Positions 43,359 through 51,544 of a stretch of DNA of 64,000 nt are shown here, piece by piece. The notes beneath the pieces were generated by a model that ran no database searches, was not told the origin of the DNA, and saw nothing but the letters and a program-made list of their open reading frames with translations. Positions within the stretch are counted from its first letter, which is position 1; each line of letters starts with the position of its first letter. Source of the DNA: Mesotoga sp. UBA6090 (GTDB lineage: Bacteria; Thermotogota; Thermotogae; Petrotogales; Kosmotogaceae); NCBI RefSeq assembly GCF_002435945.1, contig NZ_DIXC01000057.1, positions 1 through 64,000 on the forward strand, written 5' to 3'. The position numbers and the translations under genes were made by a program.

Positions 43359-44108
43359 TCAAATCTTTGTAGTCAAATGTATCCGGAATTTGTAGTGGGT
43401 TGCTTCGTACCAGCACTGCACCAGCTCAACATGCTCACCCAGGGCAGTGCAGCCTACTCTTTCGTAATATAGGATCGGCGCTCCCTCTTCTATCTTCAGA
43501 AGCTTTGCTATTCTTCCCTCGGCGAGCCGTCCCTCTATGATCGCGTCTCCCTCGACGACGGCAGTTCCCTTATTTCCCATCAGTTCATAAAGAGAACCCT
43601 CAAAGTTCTCTTCTCCAGTAAGGTTTGATCTAGACGTGAGAAATGATATGAAGAGAGCAAGAGGAAAGTAAGACTCATTTCCCCTCAGTCTCGTAACCTG
43701 AAGCAACTCTTCGTCTTCCGAGACGTGGAGAATTCTCGCCATGTCCGGACCTGCCTTGACTTTCTTTACCTCAACAACCTTAGTTATCGGCACATGGCTC
43801 TCGAGCCTCATCTGTTCAGTGAAGCTTCGGATAGTTGTAAGCTGCTCCTGAGAAGCGTTGTTCGTTACGATAGTTCCTCTTCCCCGAGACCTGGAGATCT
43901 GTCCGCTGCTTTCCAGGGCCTGCAAGGCTCTCCTCACGGTCGCCCTGCTGACGTCAAACGCTTTCATCATAGCTTCTTCCGTTGGAAGTTTTCTACCAAC
44001 GGCGCCCGGTTCCTTCATATAATCCGAGATTATTCTACAAATCTGGTAGTAGAGAGGAACCGGACTCGCTCTATCAAGGGCTATTCTTCTGTCTGCATTA
44101 AAAAGCAT
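43359..44108 (-). CDS. GntR-family (HutC/UTRA) regulator of the ribose-type operon
   Basis: A 249-residue regulator: winged helix about 12-82 (T-E-E-A-M-M-K-A-F-D-V-S-R-A-T-V-R-R-A) and UTRA domain about 95-245. ATG at 44108 is chosen as the plausible start; TTG at 44147 is possible but has no ribosome site. It is encoded in the middle of the operon it probably controls and is a candidate ligand of the TGTACGTACA-type palindromes upstream of rbsB. It differs from the LacI-type RbsR of other bacteria. Confidence 0.85.
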   Translation of the reverse strand: MLFNADRRIALDRASPVPLYYQICRIISDYMKEPGAVGRKLPTEEAMMKAFDVSRATVRRALQALESSGQISRSRGRGTIVTNNASQEQLTTIRSFTEQMRLESHVPITKVVEVKKVKAGPDMARILHVSEDEELLQVTRLRGNESYFPLALFISFLTSRSNLTGEENFEGSLYELMGNKGTAVVEGDAIIEGRLAEGRIAKLLKIEEGAPILYYERVGCTALGEHVELVQCWYEATHYKFRIHLTTKI

Positions 44109-44152
44109 TATGAAATCACATCCTTCTTCGCGGTACTCGAGAGGCAAATAGG

Positions 44153-45682
44153 CTAATTCGAATACGGTCTCAGTTTTGCAAGGTCTTCATAGGTTTCTAT
44201 GAGCGAACTGTAGGCCTTATCGAAAACATCGAAAAGTCTTTCGTAGTACCTGTGATTTTCTGGGTCGTATTCGATGAACTGAACATCCCTCACGAAGTTA
44301 GACGCTTCCTTGAACGTCATCTCTCCAGCTCCAACAGCTCCAATAATAGCCGCTCCCATTGACGTTGCCTCTTCAAGATACTCCGGCACGGTAACCGTCT
44401 TTCCGAATATATCGGCTACAATTTGTTTCCAGTTTCTTCCCTTTGCTCCTCCGCCGATAAGGCGAATCTTGTCGAACTTTCCCTTTGTCTCAAGAATATC
44501 CAGGACTATTTTCAGGTTGAAGGCCACACCTTCGAGCACCGCCCTCAGCATGTCGGCCTTTCTATGTGTCGAGGAAAGTCCTATAAAGGCTCCTCTAGCA
44601 TTTATGTTCCACCTCGGGCTTCTCTCCCCAAGCAGATAGGGCAGGAAGATTAGGTTTCCCGCTCCGGGTCTTGTCTGGTCAATTAGATCGTCCATAATTG
44701 TAAAGGCGCTGAGCCCGAGTGCCTTGGCCTTCTCTTCTTCGTGCTGACAGAGAGCATCCTTTGCCCAATGATAAGAGGCTCCGCCTGCTTGCATTGTGCC
44801 AGTGGGGCAATAAAAACCCTCTATGGGATAAGCAAAGTTAAACGTCCTCGATTTCTCATCGAAGAGCGGTTCCGTGGAGCATGTGCTGACCCAGCTCGAC
44901 GAACCGAGATAGAGATAAGCCTCATCGGGACTGACAACCCCTGCTCCGAGACAGGCACACGCGCCGTCTCCGCCTCCGCGGACTATGAGAGTCTTCTTAG
45001 ACAGTCCAAGTTCCTCCGCTACCTTCGGTAGTATCTCCGAGACGACATTCGTTGAGGAGGTCACGGCGGGAAGTTTATCCATATCCAGCCCGAGAACCTC
45101 TACGAGTCTTTCCGACCATTTCAGGTTTTTGATATCGAAGAGAAGCGTCATAGATGCATCTGAATGGTCCGTCCCAAACTCTCCGGTGAATCTGGATACT
45201 ATGTAATCCTTCGCATTCAGGAATTTATGTGCCTTATTGTATATTTCGGGTTCGTTGTCCTTTATCCAGGCAATCTTCGGGCCGGAGTATGTCGGCGTTA
45301 TCCTCGATCCCGTGAGCCTGTAAACGAAATCATTGCCCACTTCTTCGAGCCTTGCCGACTGTTCGACGCTTCTCTGATCGGCCCATATGATGGCTCTTCT
45401 AAGGAGCTTTCCGTCCCTGTCCACGGGAATGGCTCCCATCATCTGGCCGCTGAAGCTTATAGCGACTATCTCTTCGGGATTGACACCGGCCCTGACGATG
45501 AGCTCCGAGGTGGTTTCTTTGACGGACTCCCACCACTCCAGAGGATCTTGCTCTACCTGATTCGGCCCGGGATGATAGGTCTTGTAACCTGAGAAAGAAC
45601 TGGCCAGGAGTTTTCCGTCCACTCCGTAAAGTGTCGCCTTGTTCCCGGTAGTTCCCAGATCGTATGCGATGACGTATTTCAC
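44153..45682 (-). CDS. FGGY-family carbohydrate kinase (xylulokinase-like)
   Basis: A 509-residue FGGY kinase. N-terminal phosphate loop Y-D-L-G-T-T-G-N-K near 7-15, S-F-S-G-Q-M-M-G near 75-82, W-A-D-Q-R-S near 99-104, and the C-terminal nucleotide loop R-L-I-G-G-G-A-K-G near 404-412 followed by E-A-T-S-M-G-A-A near 437-444. Closest in pattern to xylulokinase, so a ketopentose substrate such as xylulose or ribulose is likely. It overlaps the ribokinase gene by ATGA. Having two sugar kinases in one operon implies two phosphorylated intermediates. Confidence 0.88.
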   Translation of the reverse strand: MKYVIAYDLGTTGNKATLYGVDGKLLASSFSGYKTYHPGPNQVEQDPLEWWESVKETTSELIVRAGVNPEEIVAISFSGQMMGAIPVDRDGKLLRRAIIWADQRSVEQSARLEEVGNDFVYRLTGSRITPTYSGPKIAWIKDNEPEIYNKAHKFLNAKDYIVSRFTGEFGTDHSDASMTLLFDIKNLKWSERLVEVLGLDMDKLPAVTSSTNVVSEILPKVAEELGLSKKTLIVRGGGDGACACLGAGVVSPDEAYLYLGSSSWVSTCSTEPLFDEKSRTFNFAYPIEGFYCPTGTMQAGGASYHWAKDALCQHEEEKAKALGLSAFTIMDDLIDQTRPGAGNLIFLPYLLGERSPRWNINARGAFIGLSSTHRKADMLRAVLEGVAFNLKIVLDILETKGKFDKIRLIGGGAKGRNWKQIVADIFGKTVTVPEYLEEATSMGAAIIGAVGAGEMTFKEASNFVRDVQFIEYDPENHRYYERLFDVFDKAYSSLIETYEDLAKLRPYSN

Positions 45683-46611
45683 TTCTTATCGCCCCCGATT
45701 ATCTCATTAACGAGAGCTTCGATTTCTTTTCTTTCCGGCATTGAAGGCGAAGTGCCGAATCTTGTCGTGGAAATGGCGGCTCCGGCACGGGCGTAGTCGA
45801 TGGCTCTTTCCAATCTCTCTCCCCTTGAGAGATATGCCGCAAAAACGCCGGCAAATGCATCTCCAGCTCCGGTTGTATCAATAGTCTTCACCCTGCAGGC
45901 GGGGACGAGTCCTCCATTTACCGATGGACAGTAAACTCCCTTACCTCCAAGAGTTATGAGTACAATGTCCACCGACTTCTTCAATTCAGACGCTATAGCC
46001 TCTATCGACTCCATTCCATCGAGGGGAATTCCCGTCATGAGGCTGGCCTCTATCTCGTTCGGCATAATAATGTCTACATATTTTAGGATCGAATGATCAA
46101 ATTCCTTTACGGGAGCGGGATTTAGCAAGACTCTCGCCCCGGAGTCCCTGGCGAGTTTTATCGCCTCATAGGTTGCGTCGAGATTCGCTTCAAACTGGGT
46201 AAGAAAGACATTGGAAGAGGTGAAGATATCTCTGTGCCTTCTAACATCCTCAACAGTCAACTCGTTGCACGCCTCTGGCGCAACTGCAATAGCGTTGTTT
46301 CCATTGTTCTCATCTACTATTATCAGAGCGACACCAGTTCCGGCAGTATCCGACTCGAGAAGATACTCCTTTGTGATTCCAAATCTATCGAATGCGTCCT
46401 TCACGAATGGAGCAAACAAGTCTTTGCCTATCTTCGTCATGAACTTGACGTCAGATCCGGCCTTTCTGGCAGCCACAGCCTGGTTGAAACCCTTGCCTCC
46501 GGGACCCATCTTGAAGGGACCGGAAAAGACCGTCTCTCCTACAACGGGTATATGGGGAGAAAGGGTAGTGAGATCCATGACATAGCTACCGAATACTGTC
46601 ACTTTATTCAT
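45679..46611 (-). CDS. rbsK: Ribokinase-type PfkB kinase
   Basis: A 310-residue PfkB kinase, ribose to ribose-5-phosphate in the typical case. N-terminal di-Gly region G-P-G-G-K-G-F-N-Q-A-V-A-A near 36-48 with the ribokinase G-G-K-G-x-N-Q-A signature, and the C-terminal D-T-T-G-A-G-D-A-F near 246-254 with the catalytic Asp. Length is normal. With RbsABCD it gives a complete ribose uptake route; deoxyribose is a possible alternative because of the DeoC-family gene in the same operon. Confidence 0.92.
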   Translation of the reverse strand: MNKVTVFGSYVMDLTTLSPHIPVVGETVFSGPFKMGPGGKGFNQAVAARKAGSDVKFMTKIGKDLFAPFVKDAFDRFGITKEYLLESDTAGTGVALIIVDENNGNNAIAVAPEACNELTVEDVRRHRDIFTSSNVFLTQFEANLDATYEAIKLARDSGARVLLNPAPVKEFDHSILKYVDIIMPNEIEASLMTGIPLDGMESIEAIASELKKSVDIVLITLGGKGVYCPSVNGGLVPACRVKTIDTTGAGDAFAGVFAAYLSRGERLERAIDYARAGAAISTTRFGTSPSMPERKEIEALVNEIIGGDKK

Positions 46612-46638
46612 CTGAAACCTCCAAACAATCCAATAATT

Positions 46639-47043
46639 TTATCTAGGTCTCTTCTCTTCCGCGATCTCCAGCAATTCACCGCCCGGACCCTTGAACGTGT
46701 TGTAGTAAACCTTTCCGTCAAAGACCGTAATAGGATCGGTCGATTCGAGTTCAATGCCGTTGCTCTTAAGGTAATCCATTGCCTTTTCAATGTCATCTAC
46801 AACAAAAGAAAGGTGCTGAAAGTGAGATTGTGATTCAGGAGCAAACTCCCTCTCTTTGCTATCTTCGTAACACATAAGTTCGATTTCACAGCCTTCGCCG
46901 GCAACGAACGCCACTTCGAGCCTCTTTTCAGGCAGCTTCTCTCTATTAACCAGTTTCAACCCGAGAAGACCTGTGTAGAACTCGAGCGCTTTATCGAGAT
47001 CGGGGACTTCTACTGCCACATGAAAGAACTTGTTTATCTTCAT
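46639..47043 (-). CDS. VOC/glyoxalase-family protein
   Basis: A 134-residue protein with the two beta-alpha-beta-beta-beta modules of the VOC superfamily. Metal-ligand candidates: His8 (F-F-H-V-A-V-E), a Glu in the second strand set, His98 region (F-Q-H-L-S-F) and Glu near the end (G-E-L-L-E-I). This order is usual for glyoxalase I or methylmalonyl-CoA epimerase-like members. It lies between rbsC and rbsK with short gaps, so it may act on a reactive dicarbonyl or keto-sugar made in the pathway. Confidence 0.8.
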   Translation of the reverse strand: MKINKFFHVAVEVPDLDKALEFYTGLLGLKLVNREKLPEKRLEVAFVAGEGCEIELMCYEDSKEREFAPESQSHFQHLSFVVDDIEKAMDYLKSNGIELESTDPITVFDGKVYYNTFKGPGGELLEIAEEKRPR

Positions 47044-47049
47044 TTCCCA

Positions 47050-48042
47050 TCATGCCTTTTTGAAGAGTCTCTTTAGACCTTCGCCCTTTCTTCTATTCTT
47101 GACGAACTGGTCAAAGAACACCGCAAGGATTATTATTGCACCGATAACTATCTGCATTATGAATGGATCTACTCCAAGAAGATTACCGCCATTTCTTATG
47201 GTCTGGATAATAAGAGCGCCAAGGGCTGTACCAAGGACGGTACCTACTCCTCCGCTTAGACTTGCTCCTCCGATAACAACCGAGGCTATGGCATCGAGCT
47301 CGTAGCCTTGTCCCCCGGTCGGCACTCCTGCAGCCATTCTCGTTCCTAGCATCAAACCTGCTATTGCACTGAAAATCGCAGCTACAATGTAGAATGAATA
47401 CATGTTCAGACGAACGCTAATACCTGAAAGCCTTGCCGCTTCTTCGTTGCTTCCTATGGCATAAAGATTTCGGCCAAACTTGGTGTATTTCAACACAAAT
47501 ATCATGATTGCCGCAAGTATTATCCATGTCCAAGCAAGTGCAGGCAGACCCAAGAATTCTGCGACGGCAAACTGCCTGTACTCATTGGGAACGCCGGTAA
47601 CCATCCTTCCGCTTGAAATATACATTACGACTCCTCTAACAAGTGTCATCATACCTAGCGTTGCTATGAAAGCCGGAACTTTCCCATCATGAACTGCGAT
47701 GGCATTTATCAGCCCAACTATCGCGCTTATGCCTAGAGCGATGAGTATTCCTACAAAGGTCGGAAATTGAAACTCGCCTCTTGTAGAAGTAAATATCGCA
47801 AATACCATTCCACTGAGACCGACTATAGAACCAACTGAAAGATCTATTCCACCAGTTATGATTATGAGGGTCATACCGATGGCAACTACCCCATTTATCG
47901 ATGACTGCCTAATAAGATTGGTTATGTTAGCCCATGAGGAAAAGTTCCCTCCCGTCGCAATGGCAAGAAAGACCCACATCACAACCAGAATAATCAGAAG
48001 GTTTCTTTCGGCAAATACTTTTCTATCTCTCTTTCCAGCCAT
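47050..48042 (-). CDS. rbsC: Ribose-type ABC transporter permease RbsC
   Basis: A 330-residue CUT2 permease with eight to ten predicted membrane segments and the CUT2 signature G-G-I-D-L-S-V-G-S near 65-73, and A-A-R-L-S-G-I near 206-212 in the cytoplasmic coupling loop. It starts 1 bp before the rbsA end. It imports the sugar captured by the RbsB-type protein. Confidence 0.93.
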   Translation of the reverse strand: MAGKRDRKVFAERNLLIILVVMWVFLAIATGGNFSSWANITNLIRQSSINGVVAIGMTLIIITGGIDLSVGSIVGLSGMVFAIFTSTRGEFQFPTFVGILIALGISAIVGLINAIAVHDGKVPAFIATLGMMTLVRGVVMYISSGRMVTGVPNEYRQFAVAEFLGLPALAWTWIILAAIMIFVLKYTKFGRNLYAIGSNEEAARLSGISVRLNMYSFYIVAAIFSAIAGLMLGTRMAAGVPTGGQGYELDAIASVVIGGASLSGGVGTVLGTALGALIIQTIRNGGNLLGVDPFIMQIVIGAIIILAVFFDQFVKNRRKGEGLKRLFKKA

Positions 48043-49566
48043 TTAGACCGCCTCCTTCACTTTTTCTTTTGAAACAATATTCTTCATTGCAAGTGTCAGC
48101 AAGAACTCCTCGGAAAAGTCTTTCTTGTCGACCTCTCCAGCCATTCTACCGTTAGAGATAACGTATATACGGTCAGACATGCTCATGAGTTCAGGAAGAT
48201 AGGAGGATATGAGCACAATCCCCTTGTTGCTGGCGAGAATCTCGCCGAAGAGTTTGTATATTTCCGATTTCGTTCCAACGTCGATACCGACGGTCGGTTC
48301 ATCGAAGATTAGAACATCTGTATTTTTACAGAGCCATCTAGCGATGATTACCTTCTGCTGGTTTCCTCCACTCAGCTCGGAAACCGGCTGGAAGATGCTG
48401 CCAATCTTTATAGAAAGCTTGTCGATATACTCTCTTGCCTGTGAATGAGCCTTCCCATAGTTGATGATAGGACCCGCCATCACCTCGTCGAAGTTAATTA
48501 TGTTAATATTGAAATCTATATCCTGCTGCAAGAAGATTCCCTGTTTTCTCCTGTCTTCCGGAAGATAGCCAATACCCTTCATCAGCGCATCCTTCGGTGT
48601 CTTTATCGAAACGTCTTTGCCTTCAACCGATATCTTTCCTTCTTTAAGAAAATCGGCTCCGAAAAGCGCCCGTGCAATCTCAGTTCTTCCAGCACCCATC
48701 AAGCCAAAGAAGCCTACTACTTCGCCTTCCCTTACATGGAAACTGATATTCTCGAATCTCTCTCCGGAAAGGTTCTCGACCCTCAGGAGCTCTTTGCCAG
48801 CCTTTGTGTCTTTTTTGTGGTACATCTCCTCAATCGATCTGCCAACCATCAGAGGGATCAGTTTCTCAACGTTTTCAAGCTCTTCCGTTGTGTAAGTTCC
48901 CACTGTGGCCCCGTCCTTCAAGACTGTAACCGTATCACATATGTCAAAGACCTCTTCAAGGTTATGCGAGATATAGATTACGGCCGTTCCCTGATTCTTG
49001 AGTTCATCTATTATCTGAAAGAGAATTTTCGTCTCATTCCTTGTGAGCACGGCGGTCGGTTCATCAAAGATAACTAGTCTGGGCTTCTGCCAGAGCGCCT
49101 TGGATATGGTTATCATTTCACTTTCAGCTATACTCAACTCTTTTATGCTTTTGCGGACGTTTATGTCCAGACCGATATTCTCCAGGAACTCCGTTGATTC
49201 TTTGTACATCTTCTTCCAGTTTATGAATGGACCAATCTTAGGTTGCTGCCCAAGAAAGAAGTTTTCTGCCACGGAAAGATCGGGTGTGACCATGACATCC
49301 TGATAAACGGCGTAGATTCCCAACGCTTTTGATATCAACGGTGAATTCCTGGAAATTTCATTTCCTTCAAAGATCATTGTCCCTGAGTCTTTCGAATAAG
49401 CTCCTGTAATTATCTTTATGAGTGTCGATTTCCCTGCTCCGTTTTCTCCCACAAGCCCTCTCACCTCACCGTTTTTGACGGAGAGGAAGACATTGTCAAG
49501 AGCCTTAACAGCAGGGAAACTCTTGTTTATACCTTCTAGCTCAATTACGGTCTTTTCCTCGGGCAT
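48043..49566 (-). CDS. rbsA: Ribose-type ABC transporter ATPase RbsA
   Basis: A 507-residue double ATPase of the CUT2 class. The first half has an intact Walker A G-E-N-G-A-G-K-S-T near 40-48 and Walker B V-I-F-D-E-P-T; the second half has G-L-M-G-A-G-R-T-E in place of Walker A, as usual in this family, and signature L-S-G-G-N-Q-Q-K near 402-409. Unlike the CUT1 importers in this window, this system carries its own ATPase. Confidence 0.95.
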   Translation of the reverse strand: MPEEKTVIELEGINKSFPAVKALDNVFLSVKNGEVRGLVGENGAGKSTLIKIITGAYSKDSGTMIFEGNEISRNSPLISKALGIYAVYQDVMVTPDLSVAENFFLGQQPKIGPFINWKKMYKESTEFLENIGLDINVRKSIKELSIAESEMITISKALWQKPRLVIFDEPTAVLTRNETKILFQIIDELKNQGTAVIYISHNLEEVFDICDTVTVLKDGATVGTYTTEELENVEKLIPLMVGRSIEEMYHKKDTKAGKELLRVENLSGERFENISFHVREGEVVGFFGLMGAGRTEIARALFGADFLKEGKISVEGKDVSIKTPKDALMKGIGYLPEDRRKQGIFLQQDIDFNINIINFDEVMAGPIINYGKAHSQAREYIDKLSIKIGSIFQPVSELSGGNQQKVIIARWLCKNTDVLIFDEPTVGIDVGTKSEIYKLFGEILASNKGIVLISSYLPELMSMSDRIYVISNGRMAGEVDKKDFSEEFLLTLAMKNIVSKEKVKEAV

Positions 49567-49580
49567 GTTATCGCTCTCCT

Positions 49581-50276
49581 TTAACCACCATATTTCTTTT
49601 CATACTCTTTGTATATAGAGACACTGGAACTTGAACCGAAGACAGTAGCTCCCATTTCCATGAATTTCTCGACCTGCTCGAGAGTCCTGACGCCCCCGGA
49701 AACTTTGATCTGCTTCTTCCCGGAAACGACAGAGTTAATCAGCTCAACATCACGATAAGAAGTAGCTCTAGGACCGAAACCCGTCCCGGTCTTCACGAAG
49801 TCGATTGTTGGAACGTCTACTATCAATTCACACACTTTGACTATTTCCTCTTCAGTCAATCTGCTGGTCTCTATTATGAATTTGCAGATTCTGTTTCCTT
49901 TCTTTACAAGCTCGGAAAGAGTTACGAACTCCCGTTTCACCAGATCCCAGTTTCTCGATTTGACTGCAGATACGTTTATCACAATGTCGAAATCAGTAAC
50001 CGCCTCTCCGAGAGAAATATAGTATTCGATTTCCCTCATTTTCAACTCAGTGGGAATCATTCCGAGCGGAAAGCCTCCTGGACCCACATTAATTCCAACT
50101 TCAGTTCCCTGGACTTTTTCAATGACATAAGTCGGGATCGCATACCAAGGCACAACTACATTTCTGAAGTTGTACTCGAGTGTTTCATCAACGAAACTTT
50201 CGATATCTTCCCATTTCGATTCTGGAGTGAGCAAAGTATTATCGAAACGCCTGTTAAAAGGAATGTCTCTATTCAT
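49581..50276 (-). CDS. DeoC-family aldolase
   Basis: A 231-residue class I aldolase of the DeoC/LsrF superfamily. The Schiff-base Lys162 is in F-V-K-T-G-T-G-F, and Lys191 in I-K-V-S-G-G-V-R corresponds to the second active-site lysine of deoxyribose-phosphate aldolase (K-A-A-G-G-I-R type). Asp97 (D-F-D-I-V-I-N) is the third expected residue. V-S-G-G in place of A-A/P-A-G-G suggests a sub-branch whose substrate may not be 2-deoxyribose-5-phosphate. Placed second in the operon, right after the intercistronic hairpin. Confidence 0.85.
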   Translation of the reverse strand: MNRDIPFNRRFDNTLLTPESKWEDIESFVDETLEYNFRNVVVPWYAIPTYVIEKVQGTEVGINVGPGGFPLGMIPTELKMREIEYYISLGEAVTDFDIVINVSAVKSRNWDLVKREFVTLSELVKKGNRICKFIIETSRLTEEEIVKVCELIVDVPTIDFVKTGTGFGPRATSYRDVELINSVVSGKKQIKVSGGVRTLEQVEKFMEMGATVFGSSSSVSIYKEYEKKYGG

Positions 50277-50306
50277 AAATACCTCCGGGGTAGGCAGAAA
50301 TTTCTG

Positions 50307-50329
50307 AAAAAGGGCAGCTTTCGCTGCCC
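50307..50329 (-). terminator. Hairpin with short T-run after rbsB
   Basis: On the minus strand GGGCAGC, loop GAAA, GCTGCCC (50312-50329), then TTTTTC. It sits between rbsB and the rest of the operon and probably acts as a partial terminator, giving excess binding protein. Confidence 0.75.
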
Positions 50330-50355
50330 ATTGGGTACATTAGCTCTTGCTGAAA

Positions 50356-51324
50356 TTAATATCTCTTTCTCGAAAATGGATCGAGAATTTCCATAGACTC
50401 TTCAAGAATGTCCTTTGTAATTACGTAGACTCCAGTGTCGTAGTATTCGGGAAGAGGCTCGCCATGAATGGCCATGAAGGCGTACATAACACCCTTGTAG
50501 CCCATACCGTGGGGGTCCTGAACAATGAGAGCCTTCAGTGCTCCACTATCAAGCGCCTCAATTTCCAAAGGATCTGAGTCGTAAGCAACTGCCATTATCT
50601 CATCCTCTAGACCTCTCTGCTCAATGATTCTGGAAACACCGATTCCTGTGTGATTATTGTCAGCAAAGAAACCAACCAAATCTGAATGAGCTATCAAAAG
50701 GTCCTCAGCTGCGTTGGCCGCTTTTGAAATGTCATTGTCTACATAGATCGTTGGCAGGACTTCGAGATTCGGAGCTATTTCCTTCAATCTGTTCATAAAC
50801 CCAGCATCTCTGTCGGTGAGAACTTGGACACCGGCCATTGCACTTATCAGACCGACCTTGCCATCCAAAGGCTTGTTGTTTGCTTTCAGAGCCTCAACCA
50901 GCTTGTCGGCTGCAGCGGCGCCACCAACGGCGTTGTTAGTCGCTAAGAATGAATTGTATCCAGTATCATAGACGAAGTTGTCAATAAGGATTATCTTGAT
51001 TCCCTGCTTGTAAGCTTCGTCAAGAATCAGAGAAGGAGCTTCCGAGCTTGTCGAAGAAATAACAATCGCATCGGGCTTCTTGTTGACAACGTCCTCAAGA
51101 ATGGCAACCTGCTTGTCGATGTCTGATTCGGACGGAGGTCCGTAAACCGTGACATTCACAAGACCCTGGAGATCGTGTTCGGCATTCTTAGCGCCGACTA
51201 TCGTGTACTGCCAGAAGTCAGAATCCGTCGCCTTTACAATAAAAGCAATTTCGTAAGCGGCAAAACCTAATGTGGCTCCGAAAAGAATGGAAGCCATGAC
51301 AAGTAGCATAAGTACTTTGCGCAT
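50356..51324 (-). CDS. rbsB: Ribose-type ABC transporter substrate-binding protein RbsB
   Basis: A 322-residue periplasmic-binding protein of the type 1 fold (CUT2). Signal peptide M-R-K-V-L-M-L-L-V-M-A-S-I-L-F, cleaved near G-F-A-A-Y, without lipobox. Mature start E-I-A-F-I-V-K-A-T-D-S-D-F-W; ligand-loop features D-A-I-V-I-S-S-T near 89-96 and I-I-L-I-D-N-F near 118-124. ATG at 51324 follows AAGGAGGG; the open frame extends through the operators and promoter. First gene of a 13-gene operon. The exact sugar (ribose or another pentose) is not shown by sequence. Confidence 0.9.
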   Translation of the reverse strand: MRKVLMLLVMASILFGATLGFAAYEIAFIVKATDSDFWQYTIVGAKNAEHDLQGLVNVTVYGPPSESDIDKQVAILEDVVNKKPDAIVISSTSSEAPSLILDEAYKQGIKIILIDNFVYDTGYNSFLATNNAVGGAAAADKLVEALKANNKPLDGKVGLISAMAGVQVLTDRDAGFMNRLKEIAPNLEVLPTIYVDNDISKAANAAEDLLIAHSDLVGFFADNNHTGIGVSRIIEQRGLEDEIMAVAYDSDPLEIEALDSGALKALIVQDPHGMGYKGVMYAFMAIHGEPLPEYYDTGVYVITKDILEESMEILDPFSRKRY

Positions 51325-51352
51325 TAGCAAAACCCTCCTTATAAGATTGTTC

Positions 51353-51382
51353 TGTACATACGTATGTACACATGTACGTACA
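51353..51382. promoter_or_regulatory. Double palindromic operator of the ribose-type operon
   Basis: TGTACATACGTATGTACA (51353-51370) is a perfect 18-bp palindrome; TGTACGTACA (51373-51382) is a second, 10-bp palindrome. Both lie between the -10 box and the rbsB ribosome site. They resemble the TGTACGTACA core of AraR-type (GntR DNA-binding domain) operators. The likely ligand is the GntR protein encoded at 43359-44108. Confidence 0.75.
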
Positions 51383-51391
51383 AACACTATA

Positions 51392-51420
51392 ATTATAGCA
51401 AGTGACCAAACTCGAATCAA
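51392..51420 (-). promoter_or_regulatory. Promoter of the ribose-type operon
   Basis: On the minus strand TTGATT (51415-51420), a 17-bp spacer and TATAAT (51392-51397). The operators begin about 10 bp downstream of the -10 box. Confidence 0.75.
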
Positions 51421-51544
51421 ATTTGAATGACAGAGGAAATCTTAGTTATAAGAAGCCTAGAGAAAAAAAGAAGACATAATCGTCTTTAATCACTCTTAAT
51501 CATCGCCAGTTGTTTCTGGAAAGGTTGGTCTTCTGGACTCTTTC

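Noticed and set aside
43359..44147. TTG at 44147 as start of the GntR gene
   Set aside because: No ribosome site before it and the added residues lie outside the winged-helix domain; ATG 44108 kept, with doubt.
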